From assembly GCF_005280205.1 (NCBI RefSeq), contig NZ_SUND01000003.1, positions 186,001 through 250,000 on the forward strand: a DNA stretch of 64,000 nt, written 5' to 3'. The stretch is from Bacillus yapensis (lineage in GTDB: Bacteria > Bacillota > Bacilli > Bacillales > Cytobacillaceae). Under the pieces are notes generated by a model. That model ran no database searches and had not been told where the DNA came from. It saw only the letters and a program-made list of their open reading frames with translations. The translations under genes were made by a program, and so were the position numbers. Shown here piece by piece: positions 50,930-60,812 of the stretch; the stretch's first letter is position 1; the number at the start of each line of letters is the position of its first letter.

Positions 50930-53269
50930 CTAGTTAGTGTTTCGTTTTATCATATGAAATTGAGAGAAAAAGGTTCCCTTTTCTCCTCTAAATTGAAAAG
51001 TAATTGCCCCGTTCTCGTCTGTCCGATAGATGCGAATGCTTCGTTCCTCTAATCTTGTTAAAACGTCCCCATGTGGATGTCCAAAACGATTGTTCTCTCC
51101 AGCCGAAATTAAGGCTATTTTCGGTTCTAGCTGTTCCAATAAGCTTTCCGTGGTTGATGTCTTACTTCCATGATGTCCTACTTTTAAAACATCCACTTTT
51201 AAATTCGGGTAGCTGGCAAGTAGTTTCCTTTCACCTTCTTCTTCCAAATCACCGGTAAATAACCATCTTAATCCTCCGAAATCTGCATATATGACAATCG
51301 ATTGATCGTTTTTCCCTAAATGAGTCATATTACTAGGTGAAAGAACCTCAAAACGGTAGCCTGCGTCTGTCCAAGCATCTCCTTTCATTCCGAAGTGAAC
51401 CGGAATCTTTTTTTCATCACAAAGATCCATTATCTCGGTTTCAAGTTCAGACGATACTTCCACTTTTGGCAGGACCACTTCTCTGACCTTTAGGGTTTGT
51501 AAAACAGCCTTTGCCCCGCCAACATGATCCATATCTCCATGCGTAAGAATAAGCTTATCCAGCTTCGTAATTCCTTTGCTCTTTAAATACGGCACGACAA
51601 CATCTTTGCCGACTTCAAAAGGATCAGCTCGCTCCATCCATTCCTCAGTCGGAAATTCGAGCGTTCCTCCCGTATCAATTAAATAGGTTCCCTTATTCAT
51701 TGGGAGCTGAATTAGAATACTATCTCCTTGTCCAACATCAATAATGGTCACTTCTCCAGTTACATCAAGTTTTATCGTTAGCAGTTGGATTGCAAGTAAG
51801 CTAATAGGGATGATGAAAGCTAGGACAGTTTGTTTAATTGTTCGCGCCCTCTCCCAGCGGAAAAAGAAATAGGGGATTCCAACACAGTATAGGACAAGCA
51901 AAAGATTAGAAGGGCGCCCAAGGACAAGAGTGTTAAAGGGAAACTTCGATAAAAATAGCGTTAGCTGATGAACTAATCGTAGATTGAAATCAAAAAAATG
52001 GAGAAGAGGATTAAGCATATCTCCTATTAAAAGATGGAGGAAGTACATAATCATCAAAACGGGAGTAATCACGACAGAAAACAAAGGAACATAAACAAGG
52101 TTTACGATAAACGAGACAAGGGAAAATTCAAAGAAATGATAGAGAAGAATCGGCATTGAGGCAATTTGTGAAATAATAGAGGTAGCAATCAGAAAGGCTA
52201 CTGGCTTTAGCGTGTATTTTTCAAGCATCGAGGCAGACAAAATGAGGGCATATGTGACAACAAAGGAGAGTTGAAAACCTACATTATAAACAATATGCGG
52301 ATCGATGAATACATATCCAACAAAGACGATGCTTAGTATATCTACAGGCATTAATTTTTTTCGAGAAAATTTAGTTAGCACTAAAGCAAATAGCATCATC
52401 AGACAAGCACGAATGACCGATGGAGCACCACCTGTCAAAATGATATAGATTGGTACAAATGCCATTAGAACATAGACCATTTTCTCCCTTGTAACATGCA
52501 ATCTCAACCCTGTATAAAAGAGAATGCCAATGAGCATGGCTACATTTAAGCCTGAAAGAGCGATTAAATGAACGATTCCGAGTCTTTGATAGGCGGTCAT
52601 TAGATCGGGTTCAATGAGATTTCGATCACCAAAAATGAGGGCTGAAGCAAATGGAGCAGTATTTTGAGGGAAGTGAGCGTAGATATATTGGATGCCATTT
52701 TGCCTGATTTTTTGAAGAAAGGTGAGGACATTTCTTTTTTCTTCACATTTGTTAAGGTCGATATTTTCTACATCTAAAATCCAGGATATTTGTTCATGCC
52801 GAAGATACTCCTTGTAATCAAACGCATTGGGATTTCTCGAGGGTTCGGGCGGCTCTAATGTTCCTTTAACCTTACAAACGGTCCCAACCGATATTTGTTC
52901 GAAAGCTTCCTTCTCCTCGATTGTAGATAGTCTGTGTTGGAGTACAAGTGTCTCTTTGGTGTCTTCATCTTTTCCATAGGTAGTAAAATAATTTCCATCT
53001 ATTTTTGGTGGTTCTTCAAATAGGATGGAAAAAGCCTTCTCTTCTCCGGTGAAAAGGGTTTGAGCGAGTCGATCACCAATCTCCGCTCTTCCTAAAAATA
53101 AAATGAAGATAAAAACAGTAACTATCATCATCGAGGCGGAAAATTTTCTTAATTGTATGAGAAAAAGAAAAAGCAGTATGGCTAGACCGAAAAAAATCCA
53201 ATGTCCATCTAAGGCAAATAAGGCACCTAATAAAGCTGAGAGACAGATAAAGATCCAATTTCCTTTCAA
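50930..53269 (-). CDS. comEC: DNA internalisation channel ComEC
   Basis: Membrane pore for transforming DNA uptake, 779 residues from TTG at 53269 (AGGGGGC 8 nt upstream). N-terminal TMs and the ComEC OB-like region, then the competence domain of about eight TM helices (ALIFGDRNL, LIALSGLNVAMLIGI), then a metallo-beta-lactamase-like domain with ILTHGDMDHVGG and VGHHGSKTS. Length is as expected. Last gene of comEA-comEB-comEC. Confidence 0.95.
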   Translation of the reverse strand: MKGNWIFICLSALLGALFALDGHWIFFGLAILLFLFLIQLRKFSASMMIVTVFIFILFLGRAEIGDRLAQTLFTGEEKAFSILFEEPPKIDGNYFTTYGKDEDTKETLVLQHRLSTIEEKEAFEQISVGTVCKVKGTLEPPEPSRNPNAFDYKEYLRHEQISWILDVENIDLNKCEEKRNVLTFLQKIRQNGIQYIYAHFPQNTAPFASALIFGDRNLIEPDLMTAYQRLGIVHLIALSGLNVAMLIGILFYTGLRLHVTREKMVYVLMAFVPIYIILTGGAPSVIRACLMMLFALVLTKFSRKKLMPVDILSIVFVGYVFIDPHIVYNVGFQLSFVVTYALILSASMLEKYTLKPVAFLIATSIISQIASMPILLYHFFEFSLVSFIVNLVYVPLFSVVITPVLMIMYFLHLLIGDMLNPLLHFFDFNLRLVHQLTLFLSKFPFNTLVLGRPSNLLLVLYCVGIPYFFFRWERARTIKQTVLAFIIPISLLAIQLLTIKLDVTGEVTIIDVGQGDSILIQLPMNKGTYLIDTGGTLEFPTEEWMERADPFEVGKDVVVPYLKSKGITKLDKLILTHGDMDHVGGAKAVLQTLKVREVVLPKVEVSSELETEIMDLCDEKKIPVHFGMKGDAWTDAGYRFEVLSPSNMTHLGKNDQSIVIYADFGGLRWLFTGDLEEEGERKLLASYPNLKVDVLKVGHHGSKTSTTESLLEQLEPKIALISAGENNRFGHPHGDVLTRLEERSIRIYRTDENGAITFQFRGEKGTFFSQFHMIKRNTN

Positions 53270-53293
53270 GCATTAAGCCCCCTTCCTAAATAG

Positions 53294-53329
53294 AGAGGCT
53301 GTTGGGATGGAATTTCCGCAACAGCCTCT
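53294..53329 (-). other. Hairpin between comEB and comEC
   Basis: AGAGGCTGTTG (53294-53304) pairs exactly with CAACAGCCTCT (53319-53329). The minus transcript then reads CTATTT, a poor T-run; it may attenuate rather than fully stop comEC. Confidence 0.6.
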
Positions 53330-53351
53330 GCCGATATTCTTAAGATCATTT

Positions 53352-53783
53352 CTACTCTACACTTGCGTTCATTTTTGGTAAGTGAACGACTTCAATATTC
53401 TTCAAGAAATACTTATTCCACTTATTTGGATACGAATCTCTGAAAACAACTCTCGATATACCTGCTTGCGCTAATGTTTTTGAACAGTTTTCACATGGTT
53501 CATGGGTTACGTACGCAGTAGCTCCCTTTAATAAATCACGCTCTGCATGTAATACCGCATTTAATTCCGAATGGCAGCAACGAATACAACGACCGTTTTC
53601 ATCTAATAAACAGCCTTCATCTTCACAGTGAGGATGTCCATGAATAGAACCATTGTAACCTGTCGATACAATATGTTTGTTGTTCACGATTACAGAACCT
53701 ACATGCAATCTATTACATGTCGAACGAGAAGCAACTTGTTCTGCTATATCTAAAAAATATTCATCCCAACTTTTTCGCGCCAT
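53352..53783 (-). CDS. comEB: dCMP deaminase ComEB
   Basis: Deaminates dCMP to dUMP; in the comE operon it is dispensable for DNA binding and uptake. 143 residues with the zinc-site motifs CCHSELNAV (His, catalytic Glu) and HEPCENCSKTL. Several extra Cys (CEDEGC, CIRCC) may bind a second zinc as in T4-type dCMP deaminases. My memory of B. subtilis ComEB is about 189 residues, so this product would be shorter at its C-terminus. Confidence 0.93.
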   Translation of the reverse strand: MARKSWDEYFLDIAEQVASRSTCNRLHVGSVIVNNKHIVSTGYNGSIHGHPHCEDEGCLLDENGRCIRCCHSELNAVLHAERDLLKGATAYVTHEPCENCSKTLAQAGISRVVFRDSYPNKWNKYFLKNIEVVHLPKMNASVE

Positions 53784-53883
53784 TGTATATTCCCCCCATT
53801 AATTCTGTTTAGTGACTTTTACCAAGACTTGTCTTAAGTTTAAAGGGAAGAGAGAAGGTACGTCAATTTGAAATTTTGCGATT

Positions 53884-54510
53884 TCACTTTACTGATATAC
53901 TTTCTTTTAGCTTTTCAAATGTCTTTTCACCAAAACCACTGATGGACATAATGTCTTCAATTGTTTGAAAAGGACCATTTGTTTCTCGATATTCAATAAT
54001 GGCGGCTGACTTTGCAGGTCCAATTCCAGAGAGCGTTTCTAGCTCTGTCGCAGTGGCTTTATTGATATTTATTTTGTCACTCTCACCACCTCCTGGAGAA
54101 ACCACACCTGCCACACTTTCCGTTTCTTCACCAATCAAAGGTACGTAAATCACCATTTCATCGGTTACCCGCATCGCCAAATTTACCACTTCTCCATTAG
54201 CTGCTTCTGTAATTCCACCTGCTCTTTCAATCACATCTATCACTCTATCTCCTGTCGTCGCCTTATACACACCTGGATTCTGAACAGCACCCTTCACATC
54301 CACAAGGATTTCTTGCTCCTCTATTTCCTCTACTTGCTTTCCCTCTTCCTCCACAGTTGATTCTGGTTCGGTTGAAGATGGCTCCCAATTGCCGTTCTCC
54401 TCATCTTCTAATGGCTTTAAGACTGATGAAACTAAATAATAACTGAGCAATATGAACATCAAAGCAGCAATAACGACGAATTGCTTATGATTTTTTACCC
54501 ATTCTAACAT
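53884..54510 (-). CDS. comEA: DNA receptor ComEA
   Basis: Membrane-anchored DNA-binding protein of transformation. 208 residues: TM at about 10-30, acidic linker rich in Glu, SLBB-like domain (DVKGAVQNPGVYKATTGDRV) and C-terminal helix-hairpin-helix DNA-binding motif (GIGPAKSAAIIEYR, GFGEKTFEKLK). First gene of comE. No TM or signal anomalies. The 93-bp gap to divergent comER shows no convincing ComK boxes. Confidence 0.94.
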   Translation of the reverse strand: MLEWVKNHKQFVVIAALMFILLSYYLVSSVLKPLEDEENGNWEPSSTEPESTVEEEGKQVEEIEEQEILVDVKGAVQNPGVYKATTGDRVIDVIERAGGITEAANGEVVNLAMRVTDEMVIYVPLIGEETESVAGVVSPGGGESDKININKATATELETLSGIGPAKSAAIIEYRETNGPFQTIEDIMSISGFGEKTFEKLKESISVK

Positions 54511-54603
54511 CTACATCTTTCCTTTCCATTGACATAAATTATCAGGAAATTTCATATCGTTTTATGAGAGGGCTCGCTCTGAAAGAGAAGGAGGGTAGTA
54601 ACA

Positions 54604-55428
54604 ATGAAAATTGGGTTCATTGGTACAGGTAACATGGGGAGAATTCTGATCGAGGCACTCCTAGATGGAAAAGCCGTATCCCCTTCTTCGTTATACATTA
54701 CAAATCGAACGATATCAAAAGCACTTGATATACGTCAGGCTTTTCCTAATATCGTTGTATGCAACAAGGCCGAAGAGGTAGCAAAACAAGCTGAGTTGCT
54801 TTTTATTTGTGTTAAACCGATTGATATGTTTGATTGCATTCAACACATCACACCTTTTTTAACAAATGAACACTGTGTGGTTTCCATAACAAGTCCAATT
54901 AGTATTGAGCAACTTGAATCGGTTGTACCGTGTTCGAGCGCTAGGGTCATTCCAAGTATTACAAATAGAGCATTAGCGGGAGTATCTCTTCTTAGCTTTG
55001 GGGAAAAATGCACACCACATTGGAAGGAATCTTTACTAAGCTTAGTACAATCTTTTTCAACTCCATTACAAATCGAAGAAAACATTACGAGAGTGGCATC
55101 TGATATTGTTAGTTGTGGACCTGCGTTTTTTAGTTATTTGACGAGGAGATTTATTGATGCAGCAGTTTCGGAGACAAGTATTGATGAAGAAACGGCGACA
55201 AAATTAGCGAGTGAAATGTTAATTGGATTAGGTGAGTTATTAAGAAAAGAATTTTATACGTTGCCAACTTTGCAGGAAAAGGTATGTGTTAAAGGTGGAA
55301 TTACTGGTGAAGGGATAAAGGTTCTCGAAGAAGAAATTGGGGATGTTTTTGAACATGTTTTTCAAGCTACTCATTCAAAATTCGCTGAGGATATAAAAGA
55401 AACAAAAAAGCAGTTTACTCTTAACTAA
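54604..55428 (+). CDS. comER: ComER (ProC-like oxidoreductase)
   Basis: Pyrroline-5-carboxylate reductase-like protein of 274 residues. The Rossmann start is GFIGTGNMGRILIEAL, with SCGPAFFSYLTRRFIDA and KGGITGEGI later. Divergent from comEA, as in B. subtilis, where it is not needed for competence but affects sporulation/biofilm. GAAGGAGGGT precedes ATG. Confidence 0.94.
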   Translation: MKIGFIGTGNMGRILIEALLDGKAVSPSSLYITNRTISKALDIRQAFPNIVVCNKAEEVAKQAELLFICVKPIDMFDCIQHITPFLTNEHCVVSITSPISIEQLESVVPCSSARVIPSITNRALAGVSLLSFGEKCTPHWKESLLSLVQSFSTPLQIEENITRVASDIVSCGPAFFSYLTRRFIDAAVSETSIDEETATKLASEMLIGLGELLRKEFYTLPTLQEKVCVKGGITGEGIKVLEEEIGDVFEHVFQATHSKFAEDIKETKKQFTLN

Positions 55429-55464
55429 TTCTTTGTTTTCCGGTAAAATCCTCCTTAAAAAACA

Positions 55465-55512
55465 AAAAAATTTAGCCATTCCGGAACAGGTCGGGATGGC
55501 TAAATTTTTTCT
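55465..55512. terminator. Bidirectional terminator between comER and yqeM
   Basis: Stem AAAAAATTTAGCCATTCC pairs with GGGATGGCTAAATTTTTT; serves both converging genes. Confidence 0.92.
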
Positions 55513-56251
55513 AAATATGCTTACAAACAAAAAATATCCGTTCAGATTGCGGATGCAATGCTTCATCAAAATCACCGAACATCTCCAAAATTTGAAAGCC
55601 AGCTTCTGCAAGCCATTGTTGATACGTCTCCACTGAGAAGGTTCTCTGTGTATGATTCTCATCAAATCGATCATATTTACCAGATTCATCTTCGACGAAG
55701 AAGGTGAGCTCATGGTCCACACTATCTGGAAATTCGCCCTCAAAACAATTCCAAATATAGCAAATTCCCTCATCATCGTATGTATACGTTTGATCAATAA
55801 AAATCTCATTCATTTTATAGAGAGAATGAACATCAAAAATAAATAAACCATCGCGATTTAAATATTGCTTAACCCGCTCAAATGTTTGTTTGACTTCTTC
55901 TTCTGTCTGCAAATAGTTGAGGGAATCACAAAAAATCCCGATCATATCAAAGGTATCAATTAACTCAAGTTCTGCCATGTTCTGCTGGAGAAACTGAATA
56001 GTTACAGACGCATCAGATGCTTTATTTTGTGCGACTGTGAGCATATCATCTGATAAATCAACACCAGTAACTTCATAGCCTTTATTGGCCAACCGAACGG
56101 ATAACTCTCCCGTTCCACAGGCTAAATCTAAAAGCTTCTTCCCAGCTATATGATGCTTTTCACTTTGTTCTTGAATGAGTTCCACCCATTTTTCATAGGG
56201 AACATCCTTCATCAGTTCATCATACAAATAGGCAAACCTTTCATAACTCAT
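55511..56251 (-). CDS. yqeM: Class I SAM-dependent methyltransferase YqeM
   Basis: 246 residues with SAM motif LLDLACGTGELSVRLA, then VTGVDLSDDML. Probably methylates a ribosomal or tRNA component; substrate unknown. Overlaps rsfS by 4 bp (ATGA). Last gene of the yqeG operon. Confidence 0.92.
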   Translation of the reverse strand: MSYERFAYLYDELMKDVPYEKWVELIQEQSEKHHIAGKKLLDLACGTGELSVRLANKGYEVTGVDLSDDMLTVAQNKASDASVTIQFLQQNMAELELIDTFDMIGIFCDSLNYLQTEEEVKQTFERVKQYLNRDGLFIFDVHSLYKMNEIFIDQTYTYDDEGICYIWNCFEGEFPDSVDHELTFFVEDESGKYDRFDENHTQRTFSVETYQQWLAEAGFQILEMFGDFDEALHPQSERIFFVCKHI

Positions 56252-56601
56252 GATAACTCACTCTGTATATGTTCAACCGGAGCATCGCCCCATAGACGTT
56301 CAAGATTATAATAGCTACGCTCATCACGGTGGAAAATGTGGGCAACGACGTCACCAAGGTCAACAAGAATCCATCTTGCCTCGTCAAAGCCTTCCATACG
56401 GCGTACATCATACCCGTTCTCTTCAGCCTTATCTTTAATTTCTCGGGCAATAGCTTGAACCTGCTTGTCGGAATTTCCATGACAAATCACAAAGTAATCT
56501 GCGATTAAAGAAATTCCTTTCATGTTCAATGCTACAATATCTTCCGCACGCTTATCATCCGCTGCTTTAACAGCTGTCTTCAGTAATTGGTTATCTATCA
56601 T
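56248..56601 (-). CDS. rsfS: Ribosome silencing factor RsfS
   Basis: Binds L14 of the 50S subunit and blocks joining in stress or stationary phase. 117 residues with the Iojap-like fold, ADDKRAEDIVALNMKGI, YFVICHGNSDKQVQAI and WILVDLGDVVAHIF. Adjacent to yqeK. Confidence 0.95.
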   Translation of the reverse strand: MIDNQLLKTAVKAADDKRAEDIVALNMKGISLIADYFVICHGNSDKQVQAIAREIKDKAEENGYDVRRMEGFDEARWILVDLGDVVAHIFHRDERSYYNLERLWGDAPVEHIQSELS

Positions 56602-57171
56602 TTAATCAATCCTCCTGTTTGTAATTAGGTCATTATATGTATGGAACGTATCGGGAAAGACTGCTTGATTTTTCTTCATCAAAAACAGGATCGTGTTCTG
56701 AACCGACTTGATTAGTGCCGTGTCTAAATCCTCTTTTGCGAGCTCTCGTACCTCTTCAACCCCTGGAAAATGTCTGCCTGGTTCAATGTAATCCGCTAAA
56801 TAGATTACTTTCTCTAGCAATGTCATTCCAGGTCTGCCAGAGGTATGAAATTTAATCGCATCCAAAACCTCTGCATCTGTAATGCCAACTTCTTTTTCAA
56901 CTAAAAATGCACCTACTGGGGCATGCCACAGCTCACTATTATACTCTAGCAACTCAGGCGGCATTTTTTCCTCGACAATAATTTGTTTCATTTCCTCTTT
57001 CGGACGAAACTTTGCATAATCATGAAAAATGGCAGCAAGCTCAGCCTTTTTTTCATCTGCTCCATATTGCTTCGCTAGCTGAATCGCTGTTTCCATTACG
57101 CCAACCGTATGGACATATCTATGCTCTGTTAATTGAGCTTTGACAATTTCAAGTCCCTCTTTACGCTCCAT
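56602..57171 (-). CDS. yqeK: HD-domain protein YqeK (bis(5'-nucleosyl)-tetraphosphatase)
   Basis: HD-superfamily hydrolase of 189 residues; the metal-binding pattern is H-R-Y-V-H-T-V, FHDYAK and LWHAPVGAF. Family members hydrolyse Ap4A. Its start overlaps nadD's end by 11 bp. Confidence 0.94.
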   Translation of the reverse strand: MERKEGLEIVKAQLTEHRYVHTVGVMETAIQLAKQYGADEKKAELAAIFHDYAKFRPKEEMKQIIVEEKMPPELLEYNSELWHAPVGAFLVEKEVGITDAEVLDAIKFHTSGRPGMTLLEKVIYLADYIEPGRHFPGVEEVRELAKEDLDTALIKSVQNTILFLMKKNQAVFPDTFHTYNDLITNRRID

Positions 57172-57730
57172 ATAAATTTTTCTCCTTCAAATACTCGATA
57201 ATCGAATCCGGGAGTAGATAACGTATCGTTTTCCCTTCCAACATCCTCTGTCTAATCAAACTGGAAGAGACGGAAAACTCCGGAATGTCTAAATGGATTA
57301 TCGGGTAACTTGTTTTCTCCTCAAAAGTAGGTCGATTAACGCCAATAAACGAAATCATGTCCATTAGCTCATCAATCTTGTACCATTTTGGCAGGTACTC
57401 AATCATATCCGCACCAATAATAAAATAAAATTGCACATCTGCATGCATTTCTTTTAATTGCTTGATCGTATCATATGTGTAAGAAGGTCCTGAGCGTTCC
57501 AATTCAATTGTTTCCACTCTAAAATATGGAACATCCTTGGTTACTAACTCTAACATATTTAGTCGATCCTCATTTGTCATCAGGCCAGACTTCTTTTTAT
57601 GAGGAGGTTCTTGATTTGGAAGAAACCAGATCTCATCCAAGCTTAAGCCATGTAAGGCTTCATTCGCAATTAGAAGATGTCCATGGTGTGGAGGATCAAA
57701 CGTTCCTCCTAAAATTCCAATCTTCCGCAT
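57161..57730 (-). CDS. nadD: Nicotinate-nucleotide adenylyltransferase
   Basis: Converts nicotinate mononucleotide to deamido-NAD in NAD synthesis. 189 residues with the nucleotidyltransferase signature [12 protein letters not shown] and the C-terminal [16 protein letters not shown] before ATG lies next to a repeat-A-like tail. Confidence 0.96.
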   Translation of the reverse strand: MRKIGILGGTFDPPHHGHLLIANEALHGLSLDEIWFLPNQEPPHKKKSGLMTNEDRLNMLELVTKDVPYFRVETIELERSGPSYTYDTIKQLKEMHADVQFYFIIGADMIEYLPKWYKIDELMDMISFIGVNRPTFEEKTSYPIIHLDIPEFSVSSSLIRQRMLEGKTIRYLLPDSIIEYLKEKNLYGA

Positions 57731-57751
57731 TCATTCACCTCCAAAAGCAAT

Positions 57752-57778
57752 AGCAACAATATTTGCGAAAAGAGCTTA
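57752..57778. repeat. Possible end fragment of repeat family A
   Basis: AGCAACAATATTTGCGAAAAGAGCTTA closely resembles the 3' end of the copy at 29053-29275 (AGCAACATCTTTGCGAAAAGAGCCTT), minus the rest of the repeat. It overlaps the yhbY stop codon. The match is short, so it could be chance. Confidence 0.45.
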
Positions 57779-58066
57779 TGGTAAAACGATTTCTTTATTT
57801 TCTCTAGACTCTTTGTAAAGAACGATCGTATGCCCGATAATTTGGACAAGCTCTGCATCACAGCCCTCTACAAGTTGCTCTGCAACTGAATCTTTATCCT
57901 CATCACAGTTCTGTAAAATGCTGACTTTAATTAATTCACGTACTTCTAATGCTTCATTAATCTGTCTAACCATATTTTCATTTACTCCGCCTTTACCCAC
58001 TTGAAAAATTGGGTTAAGATGATGAGCTTTTGAACGAAGAAATCTTTTTTGTTTTCCTGTTAACAT
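57776..58066 (-). CDS. yhbY: RNA-binding protein YhbY (CRM domain)
   Basis: 96 residues with a CRM domain: LTGKQKRFLRSKAHHLNPIF and the GKGG-like VGKGGVNENMVRQIN. Associates with pre-50S particles. Overlaps aroE by 7 bp. Confidence 0.95.
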   Translation of the reverse strand: MLTGKQKRFLRSKAHHLNPIFQVGKGGVNENMVRQINEALEVRELIKVSILQNCDEDKDSVAEQLVEGCDAELVQIIGHTIVLYKESRENKEIVLP

Positions 58067-58899
58067 TTTGTGCCTCCCAGCTGTGTTAACACTTTTGTTG
58101 TCATTCGACTTGTATCAGGCATAATCCCTGTCCATTTTTCAAAGGCCAGAGCTCCTTGATTGACGAACATTTCTATCCCATTTTGTGTGTTGGCCGCTTT
58201 TTCTCTAGCCATCTTTAAAAGTCTCGTTTCCAATGGGTTATAGATAATGTCACTAACAAAAGCATTTTTACTTAAATTATGTAAAGAGAGCGGTTCGCAT
58301 TCAGTTTGTGGAGCCATTCCGATCGAAGTCGTCTGAATGATAATATCATAAGCTCCTAAACGGTTTTCCGCCTCTTCCAATTGTAGTATTGACGTATTGA
58401 CGCTATAAGGACAATCATTAGCTAAATTCTCAGCTTTCGTAATGGTTCGGTTCGTAATGTCTAAATGCTTTACCCCAACGTGAGCCATTGTAAAATAAAT
58501 CGCTCTTGCAGCACCACCAGCGCCAATAATTAACACTTTTTTTGATTCAAGATCGTCAAATTTATTTTTGAGTCCAAGAACAAAACCGCTCCCGTCCGTA
58601 TTATATCCGATCAAGCGTCCATTTTCATTGACGACGGTATTAACAGCACCGATTGAACGGGCGAGAGGATCGATTTCATCTAGTAGCGGCATAATGGCTA
58701 CCTTATGAGGAACCGTCACATTAAATCCTGAAATCCCAATCGCTCTAAAGCCTTTTACGGCATCAGCAAGATCATCAGGCTCAATTGCAAAAGCATGGTA
58801 GTGAGCATCCAATTCATAATGCTGAAATAAATCATTATGCATGACTGGCGACATTGAGTGGGCAATCGGCTTTCCAATTACCGCATATAAACTTTTCAT
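58060..58899 (-). CDS. aroE: Shikimate dehydrogenase
   Basis: Reduces 3-dehydroshikimate to shikimate. 279 residues with the shikimate-binding KPIAHSMSPVMHN, NVTVPHK, the NADPH motif IIGAGGAARA, and DIIYNPLET. ATG at 58899 has GGGGAGGAGA before it; the further in-frame ATG overlaps this site. Operon member. Confidence 0.96.
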   Translation of the reverse strand: MKSLYAVIGKPIAHSMSPVMHNDLFQHYELDAHYHAFAIEPDDLADAVKGFRAIGISGFNVTVPHKVAIMPLLDEIDPLARSIGAVNTVVNENGRLIGYNTDGSGFVLGLKNKFDDLESKKVLIIGAGGAARAIYFTMAHVGVKHLDITNRTITKAENLANDCPYSVNTSILQLEEAENRLGAYDIIIQTTSIGMAPQTECEPLSLHNLSKNAFVSDIIYNPLETRLLKMAREKAANTQNGIEMFVNQGALAFEKWTGIMPDTSRMTTKVLTQLGGTKC

Positions 58900-58929
58900 T
58901 CTCCTCCCCATCCCTTTCGCTGTTTCTTT

Positions 58930-60033
58930 TTATATAAGCGATTTTCTCAGCATTGCATGAACGCCTTTTGGTACGTAGACAGCTACCTTTGCACCAGGTT
59001 CAGTTACAGTTATCCAACCGAGTCCTGAGAAAACAATATCTGTTTTGCCTTCTTTTATCGTAAATTCATGCTTTACTAAAGGTGGAAAAGTTTCTAATTG
59101 CTCCTTACGAGGTGGTGTTAACATCTCCCCGACATGTCTTTCATAAAGATCAGTCGCCTTTTCCAATTTTGTGCGATGAATTTCGATATTATTGGAAAAA
59201 TGACAAACAAATGAACGTCGACCGCCCGAAATGTAATCAAAGCGAGCCAAGCCTCCGAAAAACAACGTTTGAGCTTCATTTAATTGATAAATTTTTGGTT
59301 TAATTTCTTTTTTCGGTGTGATGACCTTTAAATCCCTTTTATCAATATAATGGGCCATCTGATGATGATTAATAATCCCCGGGGTATCAACTAAAGACTT
59401 TCCATCTGCAAGAGGAATTTCAATGATATCAAGCGTAGTACCAGGGAAATGGGAAGTTGTGATCACATCTCCTTCACCTGTTACCTCTTTTAAAATTCGG
59501 TTAATGAAGGTGGATTTCCCTACATTCGTACATCCGACTACATAAACGTCTTTTCCTTCACGGTATTTCTCAATCGCTTCTGTCGCTTCTTTAATAAAGT
59601 GTCCCTTATCAGCACTTACTAATAGCACATCAATCGGCTTCAAGCCAAGCTCTTTAGCTTCCTGCTTCATCCAATTGATCAGCTTGTTTGGCTTAACCGA
59701 ATGAGGGAGCAAGTCCACTTTATTTCCAATTAATAAAATCGGATTTTTCCCGACAAATCGATGCAATCCAGGTAACCAGCTTCCGTTAAAGTCAAAAATA
59801 TCAACAATTTTAACGATTAAAGCATCACGTTCTCCAAGCCCATTTAAAATCTTTAAGAAGTCATCATCTGTTAAACTGACATCCTGAACTTCATTGTAAT
59901 GCTTCAATCGAAAGCATCGCTGACAAATAATATCTTCTTTTTCAAGGGACGACTTCGGCGCATAGCCCAATTCATCCTTATGCTCCGTTTGAATTTTCAC
60001 ACCGCAGCCTATGCAAATATATTGTTCACTCAA
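58930..60033 (-). CDS. yqeH: Circularly permuted GTPase YqeH (ribosome assembly)
   Basis: 367 residues. N-terminal zinc finger CIGCGVKIQ and CQRCFRLKHY, then permuted GTPase motifs: G4 NKVDLL, G5 VSADKG, G1 GCTNVGKSTF, G2 SHFPGTTLD and G3 LVDTPG, followed by a C-terminal RNA-binding part. Acts in 30S assembly. TTG start with GGAGG 8 nt upstream. Confidence 0.97.
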   Translation of the reverse strand: MSEQYICIGCGVKIQTEHKDELGYAPKSSLEKEDIICQRCFRLKHYNEVQDVSLTDDDFLKILNGLGERDALIVKIVDIFDFNGSWLPGLHRFVGKNPILLIGNKVDLLPHSVKPNKLINWMKQEAKELGLKPIDVLLVSADKGHFIKEATEAIEKYREGKDVYVVGCTNVGKSTFINRILKEVTGEGDVITTSHFPGTTLDIIEIPLADGKSLVDTPGIINHHQMAHYIDKRDLKVITPKKEIKPKIYQLNEAQTLFFGGLARFDYISGGRRSFVCHFSNNIEIHRTKLEKATDLYERHVGEMLTPPRKEQLETFPPLVKHEFTIKEGKTDIVFSGLGWITVTEPGAKVAVYVPKGVHAMLRKSLI

Positions 60034-60036
60034 AGA

Positions 60037-60552
60037 TTAATCCTCCCAAACTAACATACCTTTTTTTCTAAACCAGTTGAGTATTCTTCTTTCAACCAAA
60101 CGATTGAATTTGGTAAAAAAGCCATCTGTTGAAGCAACAGGAACTACCAAGATCGTATGAAAACCTCCGCGGTTCCCTCCGAGTACATCGGTTAAAAGCT
60201 GATCACCGATGACAACCGTTTCTTCTTTCATTAAGCCCATATCATTGATCGCCTTGCGAAATGCTTTTCCTAAAGGCTTTCTAGCTTGGAAAATAAACGG
60301 AATGTTCAATGGGTCAGAGAAAGACTGAACTCTTTCACGATTATTATTCGAAACGATCGTAATTTTAATATTTTCTTTTTGCATCGCCTCAAACCATTCC
60401 TGAAGCTTCGGTGTAGCGTTAGGACGATCCCATTCTACTAACGTATTATCTAAATCAGTAATAATCCCCTTGATCCCTTTTTCTTTCAAACTCTCAGGGG
60501 TTATTTGAAAAATATTTTTCACATGCTGATTTGGTAAAAAGTTATTTAACAA
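60037..60552 (-). CDS. yqeG: HAD phosphatase YqeG
   Basis: HAD-superfamily IIIA phosphatase of 171 residues. The nucleophile motif is DLDNTLVEWDR, motif II VSNNNRERV and motif III/IV GDQLLTDVLGGNRGG. First gene of the operon (TTG start). Substrate unknown; B. subtilis homologue belongs to the same operon. Confidence 0.93.
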   Translation of the reverse strand: MLNNFLPNQHVKNIFQITPESLKEKGIKGIITDLDNTLVEWDRPNATPKLQEWFEAMQKENIKITIVSNNNRERVQSFSDPLNIPFIFQARKPLGKAFRKAINDMGLMKEETVVIGDQLLTDVLGGNRGGFHTILVVPVASTDGFFTKFNRLVERRILNWFRKKGMLVWED

Positions 60553-60617
60553 TATAAGACACCTCTATTTCGTCATGACACATCCGTCGGTTTTAAATTT
60601 TTGCCTAAACCGAGAAC

Positions 60618-60626
60618 ATCATACCA
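60618..60626 (-). promoter_or_regulatory. Candidate extended -10 promoter of the yqeG operon
   Basis: On the minus strand TGG-TATGAT is a TGn-type extended -10 about 66 bp before yqeG. No matching -35 at 16-18 bp was found. Confidence 0.35.
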
Positions 60627-60812
60627 ATTTTAACTGTTGAGTGTTGGAATAGGCAAGCGGACAAAGAATTGAGATTATCTCCACTACCCTTTAGCTATGT
60701 TCAACACACTTCTACAAACAACCATAAAAACATGCTCTAAATATGTCGAAATACATAAAATCACAGTATTTACATAAAAAGTTTTCGACAAGGACACCGA
60801 CTTTTCAACACT

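Noticed and set aside
54511-54603. ComK boxes (AAAA-N5-TTTT pairs) upstream of comEA
   Set aside because: No acceptable pair was found in the 93-bp gap on either strand, though B. subtilis comE is ComK-dependent; more distant sites inside comER were not ruled out.
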